A stretch of 64,000 nucleotides of DNA from Sphingobium sp. D43FB (GTDB lineage: Bacteria > Pseudomonadota > Alphaproteobacteria > Sphingomonadales > Sphingomonadaceae): assembly GCF_002312805.1 (NCBI RefSeq), contig NZ_NMUA01000023.1, positions 1 to 64,000 on the forward strand, written 5' to 3'. Shown piece after piece: positions 44,618 through 52,781 of this stretch. Every line of letters begins with the position of its first letter. Positions within the stretch are counted from its first letter, which is position 1. The notes beneath the pieces were generated by a model. That model saw only the letters and a program-made list of their open reading frames with translations. It was not told the DNA's origin and ran no database searches. A program made the position numbers and the translations under genes.

Positions 44618-45397
44618 TTAGTCGTCACTCCGAACTCCACGCGGGACGGCGTTCAGGAAATCCTTCAAGTCCATCGGGAAGGGAAAGACGATCGTCGAGC
44701 TGCGCTCGTTGGCGATCACGTTCAGCGTGGACAGATAGCGCAACTGCATGGCCTCGGGGCGCTGGCCGAGGATTTCCGCGGCTTCGAGGAGTTTCTGCGC
44801 CGCTTGCTGCTCGCCTTCGGCATTGATGATCTTGGCGCGTCGTTCGCGCTCCGCCTCGGCCTGGCGGGCAATGGCGCGGACCATCGATTCATCGATGTCG
44901 ACATGCTTGATCTCGACGTTGGCGACCTTGATCCCCCAGGCGTCGGTCTGCGCGTCGAGGATCTTCTGGATGTCGGCGTTGAGCTTGTCGCGTTCGGCCA
45001 GCATGTCGTCCAGCTCATGCTTGCCGAGGACCGAGCGCAGCGTGGTCTGGGCCAGCTCGCTGGTCGCTTGCATGAAATTCTCGACCTGGATGGTAGCCCG
45101 TTCCGGATCGATCACCCGGAAATAGATCACCGCGCTGACACGGACGGAGACGTTGTCGCGCGAAATCACGTCCTGCGTTGGCACGTCGAGCACGATGGTC
45201 CTCAGATCCATGCGGACCATCTGCTGGACATAGGGGACGAGCAGGATGAGGCCGGGGCCCTTGACGGCGGTGAAGCGGCCGAGAGTGAAGATGAGGCCGC
45301 GCTCATATTCGCGCAGGACCTTGATCGCCGCCGTCAGGAACAGGAGGATCAGGATAATCGCCGGAATGTAATAAGCCAGGCTGCCCAGCATGTTCAT
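44618..45397 (-). CDS. Slipin / stomatin-like SPFH protein
   Basis: This 259-aa protein has one N-terminal membrane helix ([20 protein letters not shown]) and a band-7/SPFH domain ([20 protein letters not shown] to [14 protein letters not shown]). A coiled coil ([20 protein letters not shown]) follows. Slipins oligomerise in the membrane and act with NfeD proteases. The gene starts one base after the NfeD-type gene ends, the standard slipin-NfeD arrangement. Confidence 0.92.
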   Translation of the reverse strand: MNMLGSLAYYIPAIILILLFLTAAIKVLREYERGLIFTLGRFTAVKGPGLILLVPYVQQMVRMDLRTIVLDVPTQDVISRDNVSVRVSAVIYFRVIDPERATIQVENFMQATSELAQTTLRSVLGKHELDDMLAERDKLNADIQKILDAQTDAWGIKVANVEIKHVDIDESMVRAIARQAEAERERRAKIINAEGEQQAAQKLLEAAEILGQRPEAMQLRYLSTLNVIANERSSTIVFPFPMDLKDFLNAVPRGVRSDD

Positions 45398-45398
45398 C

Positions 45399-46817
45399 CT
45401 ACTTCTCCTCGGGTTGCATTGAATTATCGATGGGCACCGTTTCGATGCGCGTCACGTCGAGCGTCAGGCCGTCGAGATTTGTCACACGCACCGGCGTGTC
45501 GGCGGTCATGTCGCCGTCGCTCGCCGCCTGCCAGCGCTCACCATGCACGAAGACATGGCCTCTGCCGTTGTTCCAGTCGAGGACCGTTCCCGCCGCGCCG
45601 ATCAGCTCTTCCCGGCCGCTGACGATCTTTCGTCGCTGCGAAGTGAATGCCAGGCGCGCGAACACAACCGTCATCGCCAGGCTGGTGATCGCGACCGCGC
45701 CTATGGCTGGCCAGCTGATCTGGAACTGGGGCACATCGGTATCGATCAGGATCGCGCCGCCGAGCATGAACGCTACCAGCCCGCCGATGCCCAATATCCC
45801 GAATGACGGTGAGAAGGCTTCCGCCACCATCAGCCCTATACCGAGCAGGATGAGCGCAAATCCGGCGTAATTCACCGGCAGGGCGGCAAAGGCATAGAAG
45901 CCGGTGAGCAGGCAGATCGCGCCGATCGTCCCGGGATAGAGCGCGCCAGGATTCATGAACTCGAACATCAGGCCATAGATGCCGATCATCATCAGGATCA
46001 GGGCGATGTTGGGATTGGTGATCGCGCTGAGAAACTGGGTACGCCAGTTCGGCGGCGCATCAACCAGGGTGAGGCCGCGCGTCGCGAGCCTGACCTCGCG
46101 TCCTCCGGCGGTCACCGTCCGCCCGTCGATCTGGGCGAGAAGATCGGCGCGGTCGCGGGCGACAAGATCGATGACGTTCTGCTTGCGGGCCGCGCTGGCT
46201 GACAAGCTCGCGGCGGTTTTCACAGCAGCTTCCGCCCAGTCCGCGTTGCGTCCCCTGAGCTCCGCGAGCGAACGGATATAGGCAATGGCGTCGTTGCGCG
46301 CCTTCGCTTCGCTTGCATCTTCCGATTTGGGCGCTGCTTCCTTGCCCTTTTCCGCATTGTCCGGCGGCGCGGAAAGCGGGTTTCCGCCGCCACCAATCTG
46401 GACGGGCGTGGCCGCGCCAAGATTGGTGCCCGGCGCCATCGCGGCGATATGGCTGGCATAGAGGATATAGGTCCCGGCGCTGGCAGCACGGCCGCCGCTC
46501 GGACTCACATAGGTCACCACCGGGACCGGAGAGCGCAGGATCTCCTGGATGATTTCGCGCATGGAGCTGTCGAGACCGCCCGGCGTGTCCATCTGGATGA
46601 CGACGATCGGCGCGCGATCGGTGGCGGCGCGCTCGAGGCCGCGGACGATATAGTCGGAGGTCGCCGGGCCGATGGCGCCTTCGATGAACAACACCGGCGC
46701 CGTGCGTCCGGCCTGCGCCGAACCCGGCGACGTCCACAGCAGCAGCACGCCGAAGATCAAGCCGAGCAGAGCCAGGGCAGGCCGCCACGGGCGGAAGGCT
46801 GATCCGGTGCGCGCGAT
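45399..46817 (-). CDS. NfeD-family membrane serine protease (NfeD1b, ClpP-like domain)
   Basis: A 472-aa protein. The signal peptide runs from [17 protein letters not shown] to SPGSAQA. A ClpP/SppA-like protease domain follows, with the nucleophile in [20 protein letters not shown]. Four or five helices and a C-terminal OB-fold NfeD domain complete it. It is thought to cleave slipin C-termini or help membrane quality control. No ATG, GTG or TTG is placed to include the whole signal peptide. The only codon well spaced from the aaaggaga site is ATC at 46817, used here. A TTG at 46760 would cut the signal peptide's basic part. Confidence 0.85.
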   Translation of the reverse strand: MARTGSAFRPWRPALALLGLIFGVLLLWTSPGSAQAGRTAPVLFIEGAIGPATSDYIVRGLERAATDRAPIVVIQMDTPGGLDSSMREIIQEILRSPVPVVTYVSPSGGRAASAGTYILYASHIAAMAPGTNLGAATPVQIGGGGNPLSAPPDNAEKGKEAAPKSEDASEAKARNDAIAYIRSLAELRGRNADWAEAAVKTAASLSASAARKQNVIDLVARDRADLLAQIDGRTVTAGGREVRLATRGLTLVDAPPNWRTQFLSAITNPNIALILMMIGIYGLMFEFMNPGALYPGTIGAICLLTGFYAFAALPVNYAGFALILLGIGLMVAEAFSPSFGILGIGGLVAFMLGGAILIDTDVPQFQISWPAIGAVAITSLAMTVVFARLAFTSQRRKIVSGREELIGAAGTVLDWNNGRGHVFVHGERWQAASDGDMTADTPVRVTNLDGLTLDVTRIETVPIDNSMQPEEK

Positions 46818-46869
46818 TACTGGCTCTCCTTTCCCATGGCTTGTACGCCCGAGCGTTGATGCTGCGCTC

Positions 46870-46875
46870 TACGTA
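46870..46875. promoter_or_regulatory. TACGTA palindrome upstream of the NfeD gene
   Basis: gctcTACGTAgcattcc is 52 bases upstream of the proposed NfeD start at 46817, close to its offset from phaC. Confidence 0.4.
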
Positions 46876-47193
46876 GCATTCCTGACACGGCTTAGTTCCC
46901 GGCCATCCCAGAGGGCGAAGCGGATCGTTCCAGCGCCGCTCATGCGATTAGGCGGTTGCGGCGGGGGCTTGCAGCACGGCAAGTGTGAGCCTGCCCGCGA
47001 GTTACCGGATCGTTGATACAGCGGCAATCGTCGCAGTCCTAATCTTCTCTCGACGCGACGATGGAACCGATACGGCAACGCCTCGACAGGCGAGACCGGC
47101 CAGACGCCGGGATGGCGGATCGTCGCGGCGATGTCGTTCGCCGGCGTGCGCAGCGCTATCACGCCCGCGCGTCAAACCTCCACAAGGCGCGAG

Positions 47194-47370
47194 CTAACAA
47201 TGGCGGCGCGGGCGGTTCCATGCCCTTCCGGCTGGCTGGCCCAACAACATCGTGTGGCCGATGACCAGCAACAGGCTTCCCGCCACGGTGAGCCAGAGTT
47301 CGCCGCGGCCGGGCAGCAGTGCGATGACCAGGCAGCGGCAGTCCAAAGGGGATCTGGTTCTGATCAGCAT
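47194..47370 (-). CDS. 58-aa hydrophobic protein or remnant
   Basis: The frame reads MLIRTRSPLDCRCLVIALLP, then a membrane-like ELWLTVAGSLLLVIGHTMLL and a basic tail ending RRHC. It vaguely resembles the end of small MerC-like membrane proteins. It includes the 40-bp repeat. No clear ribosome site. It could be a truncated gene. Confidence 0.3.
   Translation of the reverse strand: MLIRTRSPLDCRCLVIALLPGRGELWLTVAGSLLLVIGHTMLLGQPAGRAWNRPRRHC
47209..47248 (+). repeat. 40-bp repeat, copy 2
   Basis: This is the partner of the copy at 44241-44280, in inverted orientation (37/40 identical). Confidence 0.6.
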
Positions 47371-47531
47371 TATCCTGAAGCGTCGATCGGCAATATCTGG
47401 GATAGCCGCTGATGCCTAATCTCAACAAGCCTGAGGTTTCCTCATCCAAACGGGCAAATGTGCGATAGGCGAGAAAGACAGCCGTATCGTTCGATTCCGC
47501 CTGAGCGCGGGTCTATGGAGCCTGATGGACC

Positions 47532-47897
47532 ATGAAAGCACTTCGCTTCCTTACTATCCTCGTCGCGATGTTGCTGGCGCTGGGTGAGATAGCGCGCTGG
47601 TGGGGCAATCCGCGTCTTGTGCCGCTCGCGCTCGACGAGTGCGTTGTCGCGGCCGCGCTGCTGGGAGCCGCGCTGGCGTCAAGGCGGCTCGGCCCCGCGC
47701 CGCTTGCCGCCGCATGGGGATGCTATTGTGGCCTTGTCCTGTCGCTGCTCGTTCCCACCCTCGATCATCTGCTGCATGGTCCGCCGAAGGACAGCGCGGT
47801 CTTCTACGCTGTCATTCTCGCGGCGATGCTGACGCCTGGCCTCTGGGCAGTTGGCCGGGCGCTGGCCCTGTGCCGGGTATCACAGCGCGAACGCTGA
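47532..47897 (+). CDS. Four-helix membrane protein, paralog A
   Basis: A 121-aa protein with about four hydrophobic helices (LTILVAMLLALGEIARWWG, ALLGAALASRRLG, CGLVLSLLVPTLDHLLHGPP, VILAAMLTPGLWAVGRALAL). Its close paralog is at 53811, sharing long exact blocks such as SLLVPTLDHLLHGPPKDSA. Function unknown. Its 3' end overlaps the opposing YdjM-like gene by 86 bases. That convergent overlap is repeated, in decayed form, at the second copy, so the pair was duplicated as a unit. Confidence 0.8.
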   Translation: MKALRFLTILVAMLLALGEIARWWGNPRLVPLALDECVVAAALLGAALASRRLGPAPLAAAWGCYCGLVLSLLVPTLDHLLHGPPKDSAVFYAVILAAMLTPGLWAVGRALALCRVSQRER

Positions 47898-48822
47898 ACC
47901 CGCCGTCGTCGGGCCGGCGATTATAGCGTGCGTCGCCGATGACGACCTCCGCCCCGTCGGCGTCGCGGCGAACCGAAGCGAACGGATAGCGGGACCAATA
48001 GAGGAAATCCGCCACCGACTTCTCCTGCCGCACCGCAAGGGCGATGACCGGGTCGTCCATGCCGGTCGGGATGAGCCCAGGCTCGAGCGTGATGCGCGGC
48101 GCCGGAAGCCAGCGGAAATCACCGAACCCATAGGCATCCTCGACCTCGAACAGGATCCGCCTGCGGAAAGGATCGATCGGAACCGGGCTCGCCAGCACCC
48201 GCGACGGCTGGCCGAGACCCAGCGCCGCGATGTCGCGGGCGGCATAATGCTCGGCTGCGCGGCCCGCCGCTCCCATCGCAAGGCTGTAGCATGCCGCCAG
48301 CAGCAGGACGGTCAGGGCCGGAAGCCCGGCGCCGGCCTGTTGCCGCCGTTCCCGGCGGCGGGACAGCCAGATGCCGATGCCGAGCACGATCCAAATCCAC
48401 AGGTCGATGATGAAGAGCGCGTCGCCGTAGAACCAGCGATCCGAGAACGGCATCAGGCAGCGGATGCCGTAGGTGTTGAGGAAATCGAGCAGCGGATGCG
48501 AAAGGATACCAATATAGGCGAGCGCCAGCACCCATCCGATCCGAACCGGCAGACGATCCGTTGGACGCCGGCCACGCTGCGCCTGCCAGCGGTCGAACGC
48601 CACGATAGCCGCAGCCAGCAGCAAGGGAAGCACCAGGAGCGCTATCGGCCCATGCGTCCAGCCGCGCCGCCAGGCAAGGTTCTCGCCGAACAGCAGGCCC
48701 AGCGCATCGATATCGGGCAGGTTCGCCGCGATCATCAGCGTGGCGAGGCCAAGCCCGGTTTTCCGCTTCAGCCCGGCCATGCCCAGCGCGGCACCGACCA
48801 ACGTATGCGCGAGATTGTCCAT
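47812..48822 (-). CDS. Membrane-bound metal-dependent hydrolase, YdjM/DUF457 family
   Basis: A 336-aa inner-membrane protein. It starts MDNLAHTLVGAALGMAG with family motifs NLPDIDALG, RRGWTHGP and HPLLDFLNTYG; these His and Asp residues are the expected metal ligands. Several membrane helices follow, and a C-terminal soluble part has ADFLYWSRYPFASVRRD. The substrate is unknown. The last 86 bases overlap the end of the four-helix protein gene. Confidence 0.88.
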   Translation of the reverse strand: MDNLAHTLVGAALGMAGLKRKTGLGLATLMIAANLPDIDALGLLFGENLAWRRGWTHGPIALLVLPLLLAAAIVAFDRWQAQRGRRPTDRLPVRIGWVLALAYIGILSHPLLDFLNTYGIRCLMPFSDRWFYGDALFIIDLWIWIVLGIGIWLSRRRERRQQAGAGLPALTVLLLAACYSLAMGAAGRAAEHYAARDIAALGLGQPSRVLASPVPIDPFRRRILFEVEDAYGFGDFRWLPAPRITLEPGLIPTGMDDPVIALAVRQEKSVADFLYWSRYPFASVRRDADGAEVVIGDARYNRRPDDGGFSVRAVIPGTGPAPGQLPRGQASASPRE

Positions 48823-48857
48823 CGATCAGCAGTCTACCGGTAAAGGCTGGCTCTCGC

Positions 48858-49385
48858 TCACGCCTGCGTGATCTGAAGATCGCGGACAAGCACCCGCTCG
48901 ATGCGGCTGGGCTTGGTGGACTTGATCGTGAATGCAAGGCCGCCGCGCTCGATCGTCTCGCCCTCATCGGGTATCCTGCCGAGTTCGAACAGCAGGAAGC
49001 CGGCAAGCGAGGTATAACGGCCAGCCGCTGCGATCTCCTCACGACCCAGAGCTTCGGCCAGTTCGAGCAACGTCACCTTGGCCTCCACCTCCAGGGTTGC
49101 TTCGTCGATACGCTCTATGGCGCTGTCATCCTCATCCTCGGCGATATCGCCTGCTATAGCGGCGAAGATGTCGGTCGTGGTGACGACGCCATCGATATTG
49201 CCGCCGCCATCGACCACCACGGCGAAGCGTTCGCCGGTTTCGCGCAGCACATCGATCAAACGAAGCGCAGTGATCGCATCGGGCACCACCAGCGGGCGCG
49301 CGGCCAGCGCGGCGATGTCATAATCATCATCCCTCAGCATTGCGGACAGCAATGCGCGCGTTTCCGCGAGCCCGCACATGCGGAA
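48858..49385 (-). pseudogene. CBS-pair / CorC_HlyC domain fragment of a TerC- or CNNM-type protein
   Basis: Readable from about MCGLAETRALLSAMLRDDDY through a CBS domain (GNIDGVVTTTDIFAAIAG) and the CorC_HlyC transporter-associated domain (GRYTSLAGFLLFELGRIPDE, near LVRDLQI). The membrane domain that normally precedes these (TerC or DUF21) is absent. The first CBS repeat is partly missing, so this is a 5'-truncated gene. The frame is open up to 49511, but that part looks like antisense of the phosphatase remnant. A shortened functional protein cannot be excluded. Confidence 0.65.
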
Positions 49386-49487
49386 ATTTAGAGGCAGTTC
49401 GTGAAAACTCAATGACAATCTCGGGGTTTGCGGGAAGCGTTCTGAAAGCAAAGGGGCCGTGGCGGTCCCCATTGTCGCCCTGTTGTC

Positions 49488-49793
49488 ATGAACCTCTGGG
49501 AGGGGATGCATCGAAGGGGAGCCCGTCCATTGTCACTCGTCAAACTTTGCTCGCTCGCCGCTGCGGGCATGCTTATCTTCCCGACGGTCGCCCCCGCGCA
49601 GCCCGTCACCACCAGCGAGGGCTATTTCGAGGCGGGACGGGAGGAGCTCCGGTAGCTGAAGGAGCAGAAGCCCAATGAAGGCCGCGCCCGCAATGTCATC
49701 ATTTTCATCGGCGACGGCATGGGGGTCAGCACACTTACCGCGGCGCGCATCCATGGCGGTGACGGAGAATCATTTGTCACCGCCATGGATTGA
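49488..49793 (+). pseudogene. Alkaline phosphatase N-terminal fragment with internal stop
   Basis: The frame gives a signal peptide (LCSLAAAGMLIFPTVAPAQP), then TSEGYFEAGREELR, a TAG, and [20 protein letters not shown], which is the metal-site start of PhoA/PhoK-type phosphatases. It then ends at a TGA within a perfect inverted repeat. Two faults (the internal TAG and the missing ~400 C-terminal residues) make it non-functional. Confidence 0.75.
49749..49790. repeat. Perfect 15-bp inverted repeat at the end of the phosphatase fragment
   Basis: Arms 49749-49763 (atccatggcggtgac) and 49776-49790 are exact reverse complements with a 12-base loop. The right arm carries the fragment's last codons before TGA. 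It looks like a rearrangement or template-switch product, or an element end. Confidence 0.7.
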
Positions 49794-50156
49794 TTGTCCC
49801 ATACGGCTAGCTAGCGTTTATGACTCTGGCGGGACACAACTGGCGTCTGATTTAGTGGCGTCTTTGTTTCGCGAAACTGTCACGCTGGAGCAACGGCGCG
49901 CAAAATCCTTTGTCCGCTCACACGCGGATGGGAAGGCATAGGGTAGAGGCAAGGACGGTCTCTATGCATTGAGCAGCCTGATCTGCCCATCCCGGAACGC
50001 GTGATCGCATTTACGATGATGACAACGGCAACAGTTAGCATAATCAAAGATCGTGGCTGGCGCGGTGCGGACCAGGCAGGTCCAGACCGAAAGGATTGAG
50101 AAGCGCTCCGATATCTGTAGGTTCGCGTCACCTGACGGACCATTGTCGAGAGGGAT
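49794..50156. other. Intergenic region before the iron-importer operon
   Basis: No gene is supported. The sequence is less GC-rich than its surroundings. It should hold the promoter of the fbp-type operon. No clear Fur or iron-response box was found by eye. Confidence 0.4.
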
Positions 50157-51194
50157 ATGCTTGTGGTGCCGCGTTCGATCATAGCCGCTTTGCTAGGAAG
50201 TCTTTTCCTAACCGCCTGCTCGGGCGGCAGGGAGGAGGCCGGGAAGCAAGAGGTGAATCTTTACACGGCACGCCACTATGACAGCGATCTGCCGCTCTAC
50301 GAGCGGTTCACCAAAGAGACCGGCATCACCATCAATCGCATCGAGGGCAATGCCGATCAGCTGATTGCCCGGATGAAGAGCGAGGGCGCGAACAGCCCCG
50401 CTGATCTGTTCGTCACGGCCGATGCCGGCGCGCTCTGGCGCGCACAGCAGGCGGGACTGTTCCAGCCGGTCGCGTCGGAAACCCTGAACACGCGGATTCC
50501 CGAGAATCTGCGCGAGCCCGGCGGTAACTGGTACGGCTTCATGCGGCGCGCGCGCGTCGTCGCTTATGACAGCGCCAAGGTCCGCCCCGAGGAGATCGAC
50601 GATTATGCGAAGCTCGCCGGTCCGCGCTTCAAGGGCAAGCTCTGCGTCCGCTCTGCCGACAGCATCTATAATTTGTCGCTGGTCGGCGCGATGATCGAGG
50701 CGCTCGGGCCCGACAGGGCCAGTGAATGGGTCGGCGGGATCGTCGCCAACATGGCCCGCCCGCCCGAAGGAGGCGACCGCGACCAGATCCGCGCCGTCGG
50801 TGCAGGTGTCTGCGAGGTCGCCCTGACCAACAGCTATTACTATATCCGGATGGCGAACGGCGACGACGCGGACCGCAAGGTCACCGACCGCGTCAAGCTC
50901 GCTTTCCCGAGCCTCGCCGGCGCGGGCGCGCACGTCAACATCTCGGGCGGCGGGGTCGCCGTCAACGCCCCCAACAAGACTAACGCCGTTCGCCTGCTCG
51001 AATTCTTCGCCGCCGCCGACACGCAGCGGCACATCGCGAGTAACAACAACGAATTCCCCGCTTCCCCGGACGTTGCGCCGCCGCCGCCGGTCGACGCCTA
51101 TGCCGGCTTCACCGCCAATCCGATGAGCGTCACCGCCTTCGCAGCGCGGCAGCCCGAGGCACAGACGCTGATGAGCGCGGCGGGGTGGCGCTAG
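50157..51194 (+). CDS. fbpA: Fe(3+) ABC transporter substrate-binding lipoprotein, FbpA/FutA family
   Basis: A 345-aa protein with lipobox LFLTACSGG (Cys about residue 20). It has a type-II periplasmic-binding fold: VNLYTARHYDSDLPLYERFT, ADLFVTADAGALWRAQQAGL, and NSYYYIRMANG with the tyrosine cluster used for ferric iron. It delivers iron to the permease encoded next. A gagaggg site precedes the ATG. The C-terminus overlaps the permease gene by ten bases. Confidence 0.9.
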   Translation: MLVVPRSIIAALLGSLFLTACSGGREEAGKQEVNLYTARHYDSDLPLYERFTKETGITINRIEGNADQLIARMKSEGANSPADLFVTADAGALWRAQQAGLFQPVASETLNTRIPENLREPGGNWYGFMRRARVVAYDSAKVRPEEIDDYAKLAGPRFKGKLCVRSADSIYNLSLVGAMIEALGPDRASEWVGGIVANMARPPEGGDRDQIRAVGAGVCEVALTNSYYYIRMANGDDADRKVTDRVKLAFPSLAGAGAHVNISGGGVAVNAPNKTNAVRLLEFFAAADTQRHIASNNNEFPASPDVAPPPPVDAYAGFTANPMSVTAFAARQPEAQTLMSAAGWR

Positions 51195-52771
51195 CGGCGC
51201 CGCCGGCGCGGTTCCGCCCGCGGATTTCTGTTCTCGCAGCGCTCGCCGGCCTCGCCGGACTGGCCGCGGCGCTGCCGCTGGGTGGCGTCATCCTGGCCGG
51301 GCTGTTCGGCGCAACTGCCGACATCGCGGCGCGCGACATCTTGCGCTACGCGGCCACTTCCGCCTGGCTGGCGCTGTTGGTGGGTCTCGCCACCGGGGTC
51401 GTTGGCTCGCTCGCCGCATGGCTTGTCGTCATGCATCGCTTTCCGGGACGCGACATCTTCGCCTGGGCGCTGGCGCTGCCGCTCGCGGCGCCGGCCTTCG
51501 CGCTCGCCTACGCATACGCCGACCTGCTCGACGTAGCCGGCCCGCTGCGCGTCTGGATGCGGGGCGCGCTGGGCCTCGATCTTCCGTTCGGCATGCGCAG
51601 CACCGGCGGCGCTGTTTTCGTGTTGTCCTGCGCTTTCTATCCTTATGTCTATCTGGCCATGCGCGCGGCCTTTCTCAACCAGTCGGTGAATGTGCTGGAA
51701 GCGGCCCGGATGCTCGGCTGTGACGGCTGGCAGGCGTTTCGCCGCGTAGCCATGCCGATGGCGCGGCCCGCGCTGGCGGCGGGCATGGCGCTGGCGGTGA
51801 TGGAGACGCTGGCGGATTACGGCGCGGTGCAGTTCCTCAGCGTGCAGACGCTGACCACGGGGATCGTGCGGGCCTGGTCGGTCTATGGCTCGACGGTCAG
51901 CGCCGCGCGCTTCGCGCTGCCCCTGCTCGCCGCCGCCGCCCTGTTGCTGTGGATCGAACGTCGCGGACGCAGCGGACGCATGCATGAAGGCGGAAACGCG
52001 CGCTGGCGCAGTCTGACCGCCAAGCCGCTTTCCGGCGGAACTGCATGGCTAGCAACGGGCTTCTGCCTGCTGCTGCTGGTCGCCGCCATGCTGCTGCCGG
52101 TCGGCTGGCTGCTGTGGAGCGCGCTCGACGCGCAGCCGGACTGGATGCGGCTGGCGCTTGCCGGAGGCAGAAGCCTGGCGCTCGGCCTTGCGGGGGCGAT
52201 CGTCACCGTCCTGCTTGCGACCATGCTGGCGCTCGGCACGCGGCGGCTGCCGATGGCGGCGCGGCTGGCCAGCCTGGGCTATGCAACGCCGGGGGCGGTC
52301 ATGGCGATCGGCCTCCTGGCGCCTGCGGGTCTCATTTGGAATCTGATGCCCGGCTCGGGCCATGTCATCGCCATTGCGCTGCTCATCTACGCCTATGCCG
52401 CGCGGCTGATGGCGGCGGGGCTGGAGCCGATCGACGCCGGGTTGACCCGCGTGACCCCTTCGATGATCCATGCAGCGCGCAGTCTGGGGCGTAGCGAAAC
52501 CGGCGCGGCGCTGTCCGTCGAGTTGCCGGTGGCGCGGGGCGCCATGCTGACGGCCGGACTGATCGTCTTCATCGACGTCCTAAAGGAACTGCCGGCGACC
52601 CTGATCTTGCGTCCGTTCGATTTCGATACGCTCGCGGTCGTCGCCAACAACTACGCGCTCGACGAGCGGCTGGGACAGGCCGGCCCTCCCTCGATCCTGA
52701 TCATCGGGCTGTCGCTGCCGGCGGTGATCTGGCTGACGCGCAAGATTGCCCTGTCGCGGCCGGGCACCTAA
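51185..52771 (+). CDS. fbpB: Fe(3+) ABC transporter permease, FbpB type
   Basis: A 528-aa protein with about 12 membrane helices and two binding-protein-dependent permease modules. Each has an EAA-type loop (NVLEAARMLGCDGWQAFRRV and MIHAARSLGRSETGAALSVE). Fused double permeases of this size are typical for ferric iron (FbpB/SfuB) importers. The start is GTG inside the end of fbpA. The ATPase gene follows ten bases after the stop. Confidence 0.9.
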   Translation: MALAAPPARFRPRISVLAALAGLAGLAAALPLGGVILAGLFGATADIAARDILRYAATSAWLALLVGLATGVVGSLAAWLVVMHRFPGRDIFAWALALPLAAPAFALAYAYADLLDVAGPLRVWMRGALGLDLPFGMRSTGGAVFVLSCAFYPYVYLAMRAAFLNQSVNVLEAARMLGCDGWQAFRRVAMPMARPALAAGMALAVMETLADYGAVQFLSVQTLTTGIVRAWSVYGSTVSAARFALPLLAAAALLLWIERRGRSGRMHEGGNARWRSLTAKPLSGGTAWLATGFCLLLLVAAMLLPVGWLLWSALDAQPDWMRLALAGGRSLALGLAGAIVTVLLATMLALGTRRLPMAARLASLGYATPGAVMAIGLLAPAGLIWNLMPGSGHVIAIALLIYAYAARLMAAGLEPIDAGLTRVTPSMIHAARSLGRSETGAALSVELPVARGAMLTAGLIVFIDVLKELPATLILRPFDFDTLAVVANNYALDERLGQAGPPSILIIGLSLPAVIWLTRKIALSRPGT

Positions 52772-52781
52772 TCGGGGGATC

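Larger units (their letters stand above)
46818..47531. other. Intergenic region with a TACGTA site and a 58-codon frame
   Basis: About 710 bases between divergent genes. It contains the TACGTA site at 46870, the second 40-bp repeat copy and a small hydrophobic frame (47194-47370, minus), listed separately. No other gene seen. Confidence 0.4.
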
